Shown here: positions 46,600-58,269 of the stretch, in pieces
How positions within the stretch are numbered: position 1 is the stretch's first letter
Layout: each line of letters opens with the position of its first letter
From: Capitella teleta
Lineage: Eukaryota; Annelida; Polychaeta; Capitellidae
Reading direction: 5' to 3'
NCBI GenBank assembly: GCA_000328365.1
Contig: KB304960.1
Location: forward strand, 103,036 to 167,035
Length of the DNA stretch: 64,000 bases
Position numbers and translations under genes: made by a program
The notes under the pieces: generated by a model
What the model was told of the DNA's origin: nothing
The model's database searches: none
The model's input: only the letters and a program-made list of their open reading frames with translations

Positions 46600-48283
46600 C
46601 AAAATACACAGCGGGTGAGAATCTAAACGAAATAAAGGAACGAAATAAAATGGAAAAGAGATCCATCAAATCACTGATTACATAATATATACAGAGGTGA
46701 CATTCAATGCAAACTAAGGGATTCAAATGTGTTTGTGATATCATGAATTGCAAAAGAGGTTCCATTGACACAATTTAGGCGATCATCGCATCCTGAATTT
46801 AGTTCGTCGTATCTGATGTTTTGGTCTTTATATTGAGCTCGGGTAATCTCTGAGTGTATCTAAAAAGGGATGTTATGTAATTATGGATTTATTGATATAA
46901 ACTTTAGCCTCCAATTGGTTAGATAATTGTAGTAAAGATGTATGTTACTTAACATGCTTTACTATTCGCTGATTGACACATCAGCACAATCGCAGAATTC
47001 TTCCTGGAATCCGCATCCCTGACACCTCTTTCCAGTCTCAGCATCCACGCCCTATAACTATTTCCTGAAGTTAACAACGAAAGATAATTATTACTAATTG
47101 ATTGGCAAAAGAAGACTCAACGACCGGTTTGATTAGGTTTTTATGTTTTGCTTTTTTGAGGAAGGGCATTTCTTGGGACAGGCCACCGTCCAGCCTCCAA
47201 GCACGAGGCCCTAATGGGGCGGACAATGCAAAATTCTCTTCTCAGCTTTGCCACAACCTCATGTTCTATGTCCAGCTCGCTATGACCACAAAACATGCCG
47301 AAGCGGGTCACTGTATTATATTGGGTCACCGCTTGGTGGAGTTTAGTGCTGCTATTTTCCCGCCACTGCCGTCTATAAGCATTCGTGATCCAGTGAAATT
47401 TATTTTTTATTTTTTTTATTTTATTTTTTTTCACCCTCGGATATTTTCAATTTTGTTTTCCATATCTAGGAAAATGAAGGTCGACGGGTCCGTAAAACAC
47501 GATTTCAACTTTGGGTCGCCATATGCATGTAGTGTATTTCTCTTGTTTCATTCCATTTATCTATGAGGATATTTCTCAGCTTCCTTATAATATTATGTGA
47601 GAGGACAGCGAACGAAGGAGGTGTTGAAGTCTCCCCAAATAATTGTCCCTCCCTTTGGCGCGATAGCAGTTCGTGCGCACGGAGAACATCCCGATGAATG
47701 TAACGGCTCTCTGCGTCACTGTCACAAGACGTACGCAGGAAAGTGAATTTGCAATTTCAACGCCCACTCTGAATACTGAATACTCGTGTCGAGTTCATTG
47801 CGATGGGCACGACCTTCACCTTAACCCACCTTTCTGCGATGGTGCATGCGCCATGAGTTCTTCCCTCGATTTGTCGCTGGCATTCCTGAGATGCCATGGA
47901 TCTGGAAACCACTCAAACCAGGCATGACTTGTTCCAGAATAAAAATTTGCTGAGGTAGCAGCGTATGTTCTTACAAAGAGGATCAAATCATGCATGACAG
48001 CAATTTGGGGAACTATTTCCTGTTCCCGTGCTATGGTAGTTATAGAAGACTAAACCGAGCCCCTTCTGTTGCACCATGGTGGGTTCTTTATTTCTGCTGC
48101 GTCCTTATCGGGAGGATCCAAACCATCACCCCGTATGCCGAGATATGACAGCCTAATTCATAAAGTAATTCACATTGTGTTGCAAGTCCTCTGTGGCATA
48201 CCAAACATAATCAGATCACCCAATATACTACAAGTTCAACAAAAGATACCAATACCAAGACAAAATAATATTGAAAATTAACT
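46600..48283. other. Intergenic with LINE debris
   Basis: No host gene. 47141-47434 (minus) and 47583-47940 (minus) have coding-like composition and are probably old retrotransposon pieces; the second is listed separately. Confidence 0.45.
47583..47940 (-). mobile_element. Probable LINE endonuclease fragment
   Basis: On the minus strand near 47645-47583 the sequence reads GTIIWGDFNTSFVRCPLT. GDFN preceded by hydrophobic residues is the signature of APE-type LINE endonucleases. Upstream sequence is open in pieces in other frames, so the fragment is frameshifted. No reverse transcriptase adjoins it. Confidence 0.45.
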
Positions 48284-48289
48284 TTTATT
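48284..48289 (-). terminator. Polyadenylation signal of the CCCH/CHY gene
   Basis: AATAAA on the minus strand, about 40 bases after the stop codon at 48329. Confidence 0.55.
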
Positions 48290-48328
48290 ACAACAGGAAA
48301 ACAAAAGCACCATCCATAAACAAATAAA

Positions 48329-51093
48329 TCACGTATGACGAAGTTTCACTGTTTTCTTAGCGACTTCGTTCTTTTGTGAGACCCTGGAGATGGTCTTGCT
48401 GGATCCGGAAAACTTTTTCACGTCTCCCCTGGCCATCTTGATCTTATCCCGACATCCCTTGCCTCCCTCCCAGTGTGAGGAGGCTTGTCTCGTCATTGCG
48501 CTATCACATCCCGAGCAAGGTTTCTCAGACGCGTAAGGCTGCAAATACATTTAGATATAAAGATATTAAAATGCAGATTAATTAAACGAGGACGAAGAGG
48601 CCCGCGAAAATAATGCTTGTTAAGAGGGAGATGTACCTGCTCTTTGCAGCAGAATCCGCAGATCATTCTGTTGGCATATTTCATATCGTGGTCCCCCTCG
48701 TTTTCGTCATGGCAAATATCACACGGATATGCTTTACCACAACATGGAAATCTGAAAATCCAAATTTAGTTAATTTTCACTTGTAAATTTAAGAGTTGAA
48801 AAAACTACCTCAGCCAACGGTAGCTTTTCTTGTAGTGGCGACATGTTCCGTTCTCTGGTAACGGTTGACCCAGTTTGATGGCGATATCCTTCTGCACTTT
48901 CTTCAATGCTTTCACTTCAATGGTGTATGCTTTACCAGAGTCTATTTCACACACACAACAGAAAATAAAATTTTAAAATCATGAAAAATTAGAATACTTC
49001 ATAACTGATTACAAAACAACTACAAAAATAATTCTTACTCGTGGTTTGCGAAGGCTGAAGAACGAGGAATCTGGTCGACTCAACAGCGATGCGTATTTTC
49101 TCATGGCAGTTTCTGCACCAAGTGTCTTTGGGATGTCCAGGGGCCAGACCCTATGAGAGGAATTTGTTTAGATGAAAATACTCAAGAGAAATAAACAAGC
49201 AAGACTCACTTGCAAAGTCATATCCTTAGAGCAAGCCAAGCAGCTGACGAGAAAAACACACTCGCTCAGCATAACATCGAATGCAATGCAGTTGACGAGA
49301 TCCAAATATCCGATGACCGAGTTCATTGGGTGCACCATGCAACCCCTGAATGTGATGTACTGTGTCTCTTGGCAGCGAGGACATTGAACAGCGTTGGTGC
49401 GATCAGGAGGAGTCTTGACGTCAATGTTGTTCTTGCAGCGGCCGCACTGGATCACCAGAGCGATGCTCGTGGCTCTCATTGCAGCCGCGGATTCTTTCAG
49501 CTGCAAGTTGAGCAGCTTGATCTCGGTGCCACGTTTGTTCGGATCGAGGGAGGCGTCCTGGACAATGTCTTTGGGAGGCGAGGAAGAAATAGGTTCATTT
49601 ACTTCATCCGCTTCCTCACAAGGGGCTTCAACTGCCGCCTCTTCCTCCTCGTCAGAACTTTTCTGCAGCTGTGAAAACTTTTCCTGCAGCTCTTCAGCTG
49701 CAATAAATTGGACACCAGCCGCCTCAGCAAACAGCTGTTTTTGGTACTGTGAGAAATATCGAAGAGTGATTTATGAAAAGGATGGAGCGTGCATGAACTT
49801 ACAACTGTGAGACCTTCAGTAAAGAGGCTTTCCATGTTTTTGTCCAGCCAACGGATGAATGGTCGGAAGACAATTTCAACTTTACCGCGGTTGAACATTT
49901 TCTGGTACCGTTCATCCAGCCAGTTGCCGATATTACGAGCTACAGATCTTCGTACGACATCAGGCAGTCGCTCGTCGATGGGTAAGGAGCACTTCAGCTT
50001 CTGAAAGTGGAAGACAATTCGATGAAGCATGTGAAATAATAAATTTAAAAATAAGCACAAACCTCTTTCGGATAAGTGCCAGGAATCTCAAGAGCCAGCC
50101 TCAATTGGTTAACATCGTACGGCTAAAAAGAGAAAATATATGATTTAGTATGATTAGAAATTAAACTAAATAACCACAACTTACCCAGTCAGGATCTGAG
50201 GCAGTCACTGTAAATTCTAGCGTGCCATCAGAATTCTTCCTCGTCCTTGGGAATCGTTTAGTTATCGCTCCAATCTCAGTCTCCCGTAGTTTCTCGGCAG
50301 CTTCATCAGTCAAGACATCAGCGACGTATTCGCTTGTTCTCTGGAAGACCTGTCGTGGTGGACGCGTCATCTTGGGTTCGGCCGTCTCAGTCTGGTCGTC
50401 GTTCTTCAAGACAACATCAGGGAGGTCTGCAGGGTGAAAGAACTTGCACTTGTCCCCCTGGTGGCAGTTTCCAGCACGGAAGTAACGGCACATCGCCTTC
50501 TTGGGAGCAATTTTCTTCTTGTCTCCATTCTTTGGGTTCGGAGTCTTCTTCGGTTGTGACTTCTCCGTTGGTGGTTTGTCCTCAGTCGACGGTTTGGCAT
50601 CATCTTCCTTGGTCCCTTCAGGGATAACGTGGGAGTAACGACATCCCTCGCCATACCTGCATTTCCCAGTGCGTTCAAATGCGCTGCAAATGCGAATTTC
50701 CTTCTTCGGCTTCTGCACAGGTTTCTTCTCAGTTTTCACTTCTTCATCTTTGTCGGTAGTAGTAGCGTGAGAGTAACGACAGCTGTTTCCAAATCTGCAG
50801 ATACCGGTGTCTCGAAAGACGTGACAGTCTTTGCGCTGTTTAGGTTGTTGCTGGATCTGGGGCGGATCCAAAACAGGGTCAACGGCCTCGGGGGTTGCAA
50901 TTACTGCTTCATGATTTTGATCAGATTGATGAAGATAAGAACAAGAAGTGCCACGCAAACAAATCCCTTTTCGATAGAAGCGGCAAATTTGATCCGACGG
51001 TCGAGTCGGAGAGTTACTTCTTTGAAGGGAGCTAGTTGACATAACAAGCTGGGGTTCACACGTAGCTGGAGTACTCTCACAGATCACTGGCAT
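48329..51093 (-). CDS. CCCH x4, RWD-like and CHY zinc-finger protein, uncharacterised
   Basis: Exons on the minus strand: 51093-50185, 50123-50064, 50000-49803, 49746-49210, 49150-49039, 48941-48809, 48751-48637 and 48538-48329; 757 aa from the first in-frame ATG. Four CCCH fingers with C-x7/8-C-x5-C-x3-H spacing are encoded in exon 1 (CRFYRKGIC.., CHVFRDTGIC.., CSAFERTGKC.., CRYFRAGNC..), suggesting RNA binding. The next exons look like an RWD fold (PYDVNQLRLALEIPGTYP, then a long helix ending WLDKNMESLFTEGL). Then come CxxC pairs (CGRC, CPRC, CLAC, WCRNCH) and a CHY zinc finger: CRHY, PCCGKAYPCDICHD, ICGFCC, CSGC. No RING is present, so it is not RCHY1. The start is uncertain: open frame continues upstream to about 51396 without an ATG, and the ATG context at 51093 is poor. 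The C-terminal tail is Lys-rich. Confidence 0.85.
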
Positions 51094-51410
51094 AAAACCT
51101 GGAGAGTTTATGGATGAGTTGATCTGTGGAAGGATCAGGTTGCTACAATTCCCGCTCGATTCAAGAGGTGTGAATGAAGCAAGCGTGCTGGCAGGGTTTG
51201 AATCAGAGAGAGAAATTAGTAGAAGCTCCACTTCACAAGCGATTGAACTTGTACTTGAGGTTTTGACGTTGACGTTGGAAGAGGCGAACTCGGAACAGGG
51301 GCTGAGAATTTGAAGAAGTGTCAACCGTTGACAGGGGCCTGGGAGTTTGTCCTCGCGACTATGAGGCCAGACGGGCCAGAAGAGGAATGACAGCAAGGAG
51401 AAAGTGCTGC

Positions 51411-51418
51411 TTTTTATA
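51411..51418 (-). promoter_or_regulatory. TATA box of the CCCH/CHY gene
   Basis: TATAAAAA on the minus strand, about 320 bases upstream of the proposed ATG. It predicts transcription starting near 51385-51390 and a 5' leader of about 290 bases that is open in frame with the CDS. Confidence 0.5.
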
Positions 51419-52149
51419 CTTCTAAGTCAGAGTATTGCGAAATCCCTGCTTATCAAGGGTCGAGCATTTGCAATTAGGGTCAAAGTTCGAGGTTTACAGG
51501 AATTTCGACATCGCAGATTGCGAAATCACAAAACCGAAGTGGGTCAATGACCTAGATAACCCTCAACTTAAACAAAATAGTGCGACATGCAAACATAGGT
51601 CCAGAAAATTTATTCACGAAAGTTTTCTTTATTAACCGAAAATGTAATTATTAGAATGACTATTACTTTGAAATTCGATTACATTTCCAGAATGAGTGAG
51701 ACCGTGTATTAGTGTAGTGATATTTATATTAACTAAAACTTGGACTGATGAATCGAGAGCTCAGCGCAATAAGGTAGCGGATTGAGAGCCGAGAGCGAGG
51801 TGGAGTGGCATTTGATTTGGTTTGACTGCTGAGAGAGAACTCGTCAAATCAGTTACACCCCAAGAAAGGGCAGAATTATAAATAATGATGATCCCATAGT
51901 GCAGTCCTGTATGCTTCATCGAGTGAAATGAAAAGGACAATCGAGACGAGTCATAACGCACTTGTTTGCTGCGCGTCACGAACGCCGTTATTTAGAGATC
52001 ACATTCTGCAGATGGTAGATTTGGCCAACGAAATGAGGTCTGAGGCCCCATTTGGTATAATGAGCTGATGGTACTTAGGTAATCTGGTATTGACACAATC
52101 GGTGCATATATACATGTACATGAACTCCTTTAGTGGGATTGCAGCATCG
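51419..52149. other. Intergenic, no gene seen
   Basis: Upstream region of the CCCH/CHY gene; no ORF supported. Confidence 0.5.
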
Positions 52150-53310
52150 AAGTGTCAATGCGTGAAGTGTCAAAGGACTCAATGCGTGAAAGTGAAAAAG
52201 TCACTATCCTCGCCTCGTCGAATGCTCTACGGCGTACCACAAGGGTCTGTGTTAGGCCCGGTCCTTTTCACGCTATACACCAGTCCTATCAGTGTCATCA
52301 TCAGAGCTCGGCAGCTGCTATACCATCTCTATGCTGATGATACGCAACTTTATATGTCATTTACGCCTACATCAGCTGCTTCTACGACGTCCTCTGGTGC
52401 ATCAATGGAGTTAGCAGTGAGTGCCATAAATGATAAAACGATGGATGGACGACCACTACTTAAAGCTAAATGAGGACAAGACTGAGATGCTTGTGATTCA
52501 GCGTCCAAATCCGATGTCCAGTCAGCCAACCCATCGCCCAACACTGACACTTGACGGTAACAACATCAATCCGTCCACGTCTATTAGGAACCTCGGTGTG
52601 CTATTTAACTCTGCATTTAATTTAGAAGATCACGTGAATGCTCTGTGCCGGACTATGTTCTTCCACGTCAATCGCATTTGGAGAATTCGCGAGTACCTCA
52701 CAACATCTGCAACTCGCGCCATGATGTAGGCCCATGTCATCTCCCGTTTAGACTACTGCAATGCGCTCTTTTACGGGCTCCCCGTCGTAGTGAGAAATAG
52801 GCTCCAGAAAGCGCAAAGTGCTGCTGATCGTGTTGTCGTGAGAGCGAAGAGGAGCGATCACATCACGCCAATTCTTCTCCAGCTGCATTGGCTACCTGTC
52901 GAATTCAGAGTGCAGTACAAGATTTGCTTCATGACCTACAAAGCCCTGCATGGCTTAGCACCCGCGTACATCGACGAACTGATCAGTGTACATCGTCCAA
53001 CTCGTCGTCTGAGATCGTCCTCCGATATACGAATAAGTCCTGTGCAACACAACCTAAAAAGTGTGGATGGTCGTTGCTTCAGTTCTGCTGCTCCTTCTCT
53101 TTGGAATGAACTACCCCAAAGTATTCGCCTCTCATCACACCTACTTGAATATAAATCAAAACTCAAGACACACTATTCCGAAAAGCTTTTAATGACATAT
53201 CTTAACAGATCAACTTTTTTATCATTTTATTTATATTTTATTGTACATCGCGTTTGAACAGTTTATTTCTTTCTGTGTTTCGCGATTCATAAGTTTGAAG
53301 TAATAACTAA
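52150..53310 (+). mobile_element. 5'-truncated CR1/L2-like LINE
   Basis: Reverse-transcriptase motifs [18 protein letters not shown] and [11 protein letters not shown] are followed by [17 protein letters not shown] and the C-terminal signature LQLHWLPVEFRVQYKICF, then LWNELPQSIR. Stops at 52471 and 52727 and at least one frame change show decay. The 3' end lies near 53310, after a short AAATAA-like run. The truncated 5' start is typical of LINE insertion. Confidence 0.85.
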
Positions 53311-53533
53311 ATAAATAAGTGTCGCTCGGTGAGCGATTTTTATCCTACTGTATACATGTACAATTATTTCACTCGATTATTCAATTATTATTTACAGGTA
53401 TAACAAATGTTGAGGTAAGTCGACATACAAGTTATCCATGATTATTATCCCACATGTAATAAAAATATATTGATGAAAGCTTTGACGAAAGGTTGTTTAA
53501 CACATTATTGCAATCAAATAGTAATAATAAAGA

Positions 53534-54110
53534 GTGGGTCAAAAGTAGACTTATAAATACTACTTGTTTAAAGATTTCAAAGCTTTTTTTTTTTTTTTTT
53601 TTTTTTCAATGGCACTGCGAATTTTCGAGAAAGAGTTCAGATCGCAGCTAAGGTAACAATCACACAAAGATAACAGAAATAAAAACTTGGTATAGTTAGT
53701 CTTAACATGTCAGGCTGCTATTAATTCCTATCGTTTTTGTTATAATTTCATAAAGATTTATGCTGAATTATCTCAATTCATAGAGTGCACTCATCATTCT
53801 GCGATATTTCCCCTTTTGGTGGCAAACAGGGCCCCGGCCGGACTTTAGGCTTCATTGGACACACAAATAAAGCACCACTCTGGCACTATTCTGTTCTTTG
53901 AGGATACTATTGATTTGATTGTAGCACTTAATTAAGTTTATTTCTCAAAAAAAAAAAAAAAACAAAGCAGAGAGCTTGTATTGATTAATTGAAGCGCAAT
54001 ACATCAAAAGACATTTCATAATATGCTCGTTCAGGGGCTCATCAGATTGAGCTCTCCTCGCGATCCCACTCTACTCGCATTTAAACGTCCTTTTCTCCTC
54101 ATAAATTCAC
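53534..54110 (-). mobile_element. Tc1/mariner-like non-autonomous element, inverted copy
   Basis: Reverse complement of sequence at 57640-58023: shared stretches include AATGATGAGTGCACTCTAT, GACATGTTA(A)GACTAAC and TACCAAGT(A/T)TTTATTTCT. The outer end GTGGGTCAAAAGTAGACTTA at 53534 matches, as an inverted end, GAATGGGCCAAAAGTAGTCT at 57480. Such TGGGYCAAAAGTAG termini resemble Tc1-like elements. It ends just upstream of the MOCS2 start. Confidence 0.55.
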
Positions 54111-54291
54111 GCAGAATAGGTATTTGTACTTGAGTTTAGATAAGCCTTAGCCTTAGACCTTCTTTTGATTGCCAAATCTACCACAGCTATTCCACAAATC
54201 CAGATTTTATCTAGTGTTTGCGATCTGGAAAAGTGTTGCGTACGAAATAATCCAGTTAGTCGTCGCATTCGCTTGGTGGCAGCACTGTAAG

Positions 54292-55321
54292 ATGTCTGAC
54301 GAAGTGAAGGTAAGACCCCTATTCTCTTGATTTCAAGCATGTTCTCGAGGATTTCATTTGCTATATCGGATTGATGTAACTGATTACACTTTCATGGCCA
54401 ACAAAGCGTCATGATTAAAGGTTTTGGTCGGATGTCCTGTTGTTCAAATCCATTCAATCAACGAATTTCTTGATAGTATTGCTAATCCGAATTCAACCCG
54501 TAACTCTGGTAATCATAACGTCAACTCTTAAAACTGTGTTGTGCTGCTAGCCGCCCTCCTTTAAGCTAAACTCTGATTAACCCTCTCTGGGTGCGACTTA
54601 TCTGCTTATCATGGGGCCTTTATGAATTCATACAATTTATTATTAATATTGTATTTCAGGCCAGTTAGAGTGATTTTCATTGGTCCTGATTGCATAGATG
54701 ATAGAAGATAAACTTCATAAAGATTGGTTCTTGAACAAATTTAACATAACTTATACTTATATTGTTATATAAATGTAGGCGTCATGCCCTACCACTGGGG
54801 AAATTGGGCAGCCCAGTACAACATTTAGTAAAATTGATGAATTAGAATAATCCAAGACAAATTTACGTGACTAAATTTATTATAATTATTCTGAGGCTTC
54901 GTTCCCAGAGCGCAAAGATGATGATAATTGGCTGAGAATGTGTTCAAGTGCGGCATAACCATAACCATATGATAAAGTTTAGATCTACCTGTTGATTGAA
55001 TGAAGGGAGCATGTATTTCCAGGTGAAAGTGCTGTTCTTTGCCAAGAGTCGTGATTTGGTTGGCGTCAATGAAAAGATCCTCTGCCTTCCCCAGGAAGCC
55101 ACAGCTGAGCACATTCACCGGTCGCTCATCACCCAACTTCCCAGGTGAAGCCCTCAATAGCAGCGCTCGGTGGTTTCACTTCCTTTGTTTCCAGTCTGCT
55201 GCCAATATCTGAGCATTTTGTGCTTGCGTTGAATGAGGAGTACCTTCCTCGGGATCTCAGTGCTGTACACTTAGCAGAGGGAGATCAGTTGGCAGTGATT
55301 CCACCAATCAGTGGGGGATAA
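54292..55321 (+). CDS. MOCS2: MOCS2A, small subunit of molybdopterin synthase
   Basis: MoaD-like ubiquitin-fold protein that carries the thiocarboxylate sulfur used to convert precursor Z (cPMP) to molybdopterin; cytosolic. Exons 54292-54309 (MSDEVK), 55023-55144 and 55195-55321; 88 aa, the family's usual length. Motifs: VKVLFFAKSRDLVG near the N terminus, LPISEHFVLALNEEYLPRDL, then GDQLAVIPPISGG. The C-terminal Gly-Gly, essential for activation by MOCS3, is intact. The second intron is only 50 bases. The stop codon shares its last base with the start of MOCS2B, so both subunits should come from one mRNA, as in other animals where MOCS2 is bicistronic. Confidence 0.93.
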
Positions 55322-56031
55322 TGGAGCACGTGCAATTGACCTTTGACCCCTTGGATGTCAATGAAGTCACGCGACATGTGACCTCAGCATCCTGTGGGGC
55401 CATCTCTCTGTTCATTGGCGAGTATTTTGTGATAGATTTGTTTCAGTCCTTTGTTACATAACTTATTACATAATATTCATTTGTATCCTAGCGGAGGATT
55501 CTTATTTTCGTGTATCATCGAGGCGACTTAATGCTGATATTTTCCTACAAACAGGAACAACGAGGGACAATTTTGAAGGTCAGCAGGTCGTACGCTTAGA
55601 GTACGAGGCGTATGACTCAATGGCAGAGAAGGAAATGCAAAAGATCTGCCACGAAATGAGAGATAAATGGCCGCAACTGCAAAACATTGCCATCGTTCAT
55701 CGTCTTGGGTAAATTTTTGGGGAAAAAAAAATTCATCCTGAAATTTTGCATTCTCAATTTCAGTCTCGTTCCCGTGACGGAAGCTAGCATTATCGTTGCG
55801 GCCTCATCGCCTCATAGAAAAGATTCTCTTGAAGCTATCCACTGGGCGATCGACGCTTTGAAAGCCTCTGTGCCTATATGGAAAAAAGTTTGTTGAAATA
55901 ATAATTCTATAATTTATGAATTTATATATATATATATTTATTTTCTTCTCTTTTCACAGGAAATATATGAAGAGGGGTCGTCCGCATGGAAAGAGAACAA
56001 GGAATGCAAATGGAAAAATGATGAATCGTAA
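55321..56031 (+). CDS. MOCS2: MOCS2B, large subunit of molybdopterin synthase
   Basis: MoaE-like catalytic subunit; the enzyme is a heterotetramer with MOCS2A. Exons 55321-55417, 55555-55708, 55764-55887 and 55960-56031; 148 aa. Visible motifs: [59 protein letters not shown], and VPIWKKEIYEEG, which contains the catalytic lysines. Intron 1 uses a GC donor (GCGAGT at 55418) instead of GT; frame and protein alignment demand this junction. The ATG overlaps the MOCS2A stop in TAATG. It lacks the N-terminal extension of vertebrate MOCS2B, so it begins almost directly with the MoaE fold. Confidence 0.93.
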
Positions 56032-57475
56032 TTTCTGTCAAAAAGGGATTTTTCTGTATTTTACAGAATTTTAATGATTTAAAATGTATTATGCTCAAGC
56101 ACGTTATAATAATTCTAACTTGTCCTGATGCACAAAATGAGGGAATTTATGCTCATTCATTTTTATCATTTTTTTATTATTGTTATAATTGATTTTCTTG
56201 AATATTTATTTTCTCCCTCTGCCCCACGTATCTTTATTCTTTTGTTTTGTTTTCAATTGTCTTAGTATGCATCTTTGAAAAGTGTTTTTGTGACTTACCT
56301 GGTGGAGGAATGAAAAGGATCTTAGTTTGGTGCAAGACTTGAAAATTATTGAAATTATTGAAATGAGATTGTTTGTATTAATTATCAACCAAATTGTGAT
56401 GCTATTTGTTGAAGTTTTTTTCTTAAGAGTATAATTGAAGGTCCTCATTATTAATACGTGATCATTGTATGTTATTGCTAACTAGCCTGTATCTACTGTA
56501 CCAGAACACTGTTTAATAGTATTTGCTAACAATTATCTTCATTGGCAACATTCACTCTGCTAAGAAAACTCTACATATCATGCTGTACTTGCAGGTTGTA
56601 TCATATTTTGGTTAATTCATCTCTGTAATACCAAGTTCACGGAATTTTTTTTTCCATGTCATAGTAAAGTAATTTTTTTTTATCTAGTCATTTAGAAATA
56701 CTGAACGTGTGAATTGTTGAATTTATAATCAGAATGAACTTGACTGTTGATCAGCAGAATTTTCATTAATGGGAGACTAATCAATTATGTAATAAAACAA
56801 TATCCAACTACAGCGCGTTTTGTTCATTGAATTGTAGATGGAAGCAAATATCAAAGTAGTTGTTCATTGAAAGTGCTCCTATTTTTTCTTTAAAAGGTCC
56901 GGTGCGTATTTGATACTCGTATTTAAATTTCTGTGAGTGGATAATTATACAATTGCAATTGTTCGCTGGGACCAAGTGCTAAATGATTAACGGGTAAATA
57001 ATTATGTGTCACTTTGACAGGATTCCTGATAAAGTTTTACATAAAATTTGCATCTCATTTATTTTATGTTTGAGTGGAACCTCAATAAAGCTTCATTTAT
57101 ACTTCAAAGTGACAGTGTACCTCATTAATCATTGCTCGCATAAACTGCATTTCAAAGTAAACTGAGCGACACAATGGATTCTTCATTTTTAATGGCATGA
57201 AACAATTAATAAACAGGCTTATGTGACAAACTGTCAGCAGTCATGCAGTGCTTTGCGGGATCTCAATTATGAAATTTACCTTACTTTGTGTGTCAATCTT
57301 TTCAATAAGTTTATAATAGTAATGTATAAAAGTTATTTTTGATTAAAATCTATGGTATTTGTATTTTATAAAATATGTTTTGTAATTAAGATAGCTAGTT
57401 TGATTTATTTGACACACAGTAGGATGCACAAGATGGAAGCTTGGCATACAGGTGAAGTGAAAGTCAGGATGTATA
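56032..57475. other. 3' flank of MOCS2, no gene seen
   Basis: AT-rich DNA, presumably 3' untranslated region then intergenic. AATAAA-type hexamers occur at about 56792 and 57084. No ORF supported. Confidence 0.5.
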
Positions 57476-58023
57476 CACAGAATGGGCCAAAAGTAGTCTA
57501 TCTACTCCATGTTAAAAACAAACTCTAAAATTGGTTAAAATGTATCAATTATTCAAAACAAAAATAACTACCTGATTTGGATTGACTATATTATTCTGCG
57601 CCCATTTATTCAAAGAAATTAAGTATAAAGTCAATTTTGAATGAGGGAGGACCATTTAAAAGCCAGTGGTGAGTGATCGTGGAAAGAGCGAAATCAGATG
57701 AGCCATTCAGCCTCTTAATGAGCATTAAGGAATGTCATCTCTTGTTTGGCGCTTCAATACAAACTTTCTCCTTTGGTTTGATTTTAGGAGATAAATAATG
57801 CTACTGTCACAATATTAGCACTCTCAAACAGAATACTAGTACGAGAGTGTTGTCTTAATTTTGAGTTTAATGAAGCTTATCCATGGTCTGGGGCCTTTTG
57901 CCGTCAAAAGTGGAAATATCGCGGAATGATGAGTGCACTCTATTAATTGAAATAAATCGTCATAAATGTTGATGGAATTGGAATAGAAAGGATAGAAATA
58001 GCAGCATGACATGTTAGACTAAC
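57476..58023 (+). mobile_element. Tc1/mariner-like non-autonomous element, interrupted by gap
   Basis: Plus-strand copy of the element at 53534-54110; its inner part also matches 41345-41600. The right end is lost in the run of Ns that follows. Confidence 0.55.
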
Positions 58024-58269
58024 CATACCAAGTATTTATTTCTNNNNNNNNNNNNNNNNNNNNNNNNNNNNNNNNNNNNNNNNNNNNNNNNNNNNNNNNN
58101 NNNNNNNNNNNNNNNNNNNNNNNNNNNNNNNNNNNNNNNNNNNNNNNNNNNNNNNNNNNNNNNNNNNNNNNNNNNNNNNNNNNNNNNNNNNNNNNNNNNN
58201 NNNNNNNNNNNNNNNNNNNNNNNNNNNNNNNNNNNNNNNNNNNNNNNNNNNNNNNNNNNNNNNNNNNNN
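58024..58269. other. Assembly gap (Ns)
   Basis: About 246 Ns. Comparison with 53534-53690 suggests that the missing bases include the right end of the repeat. Confidence 0.99.

Noticed and set aside
46269-46771. Ile/Met-rich frames on both strands
   Set aside because: Products of the 21-base minisatellite and a tRNA-type SINE.
51094-51396. N-terminal extension of the CCCH/CHY protein starting at 51396
   Set aside because: The first codon there is TTG and lies at the expected transcription start; no ATG supports it.
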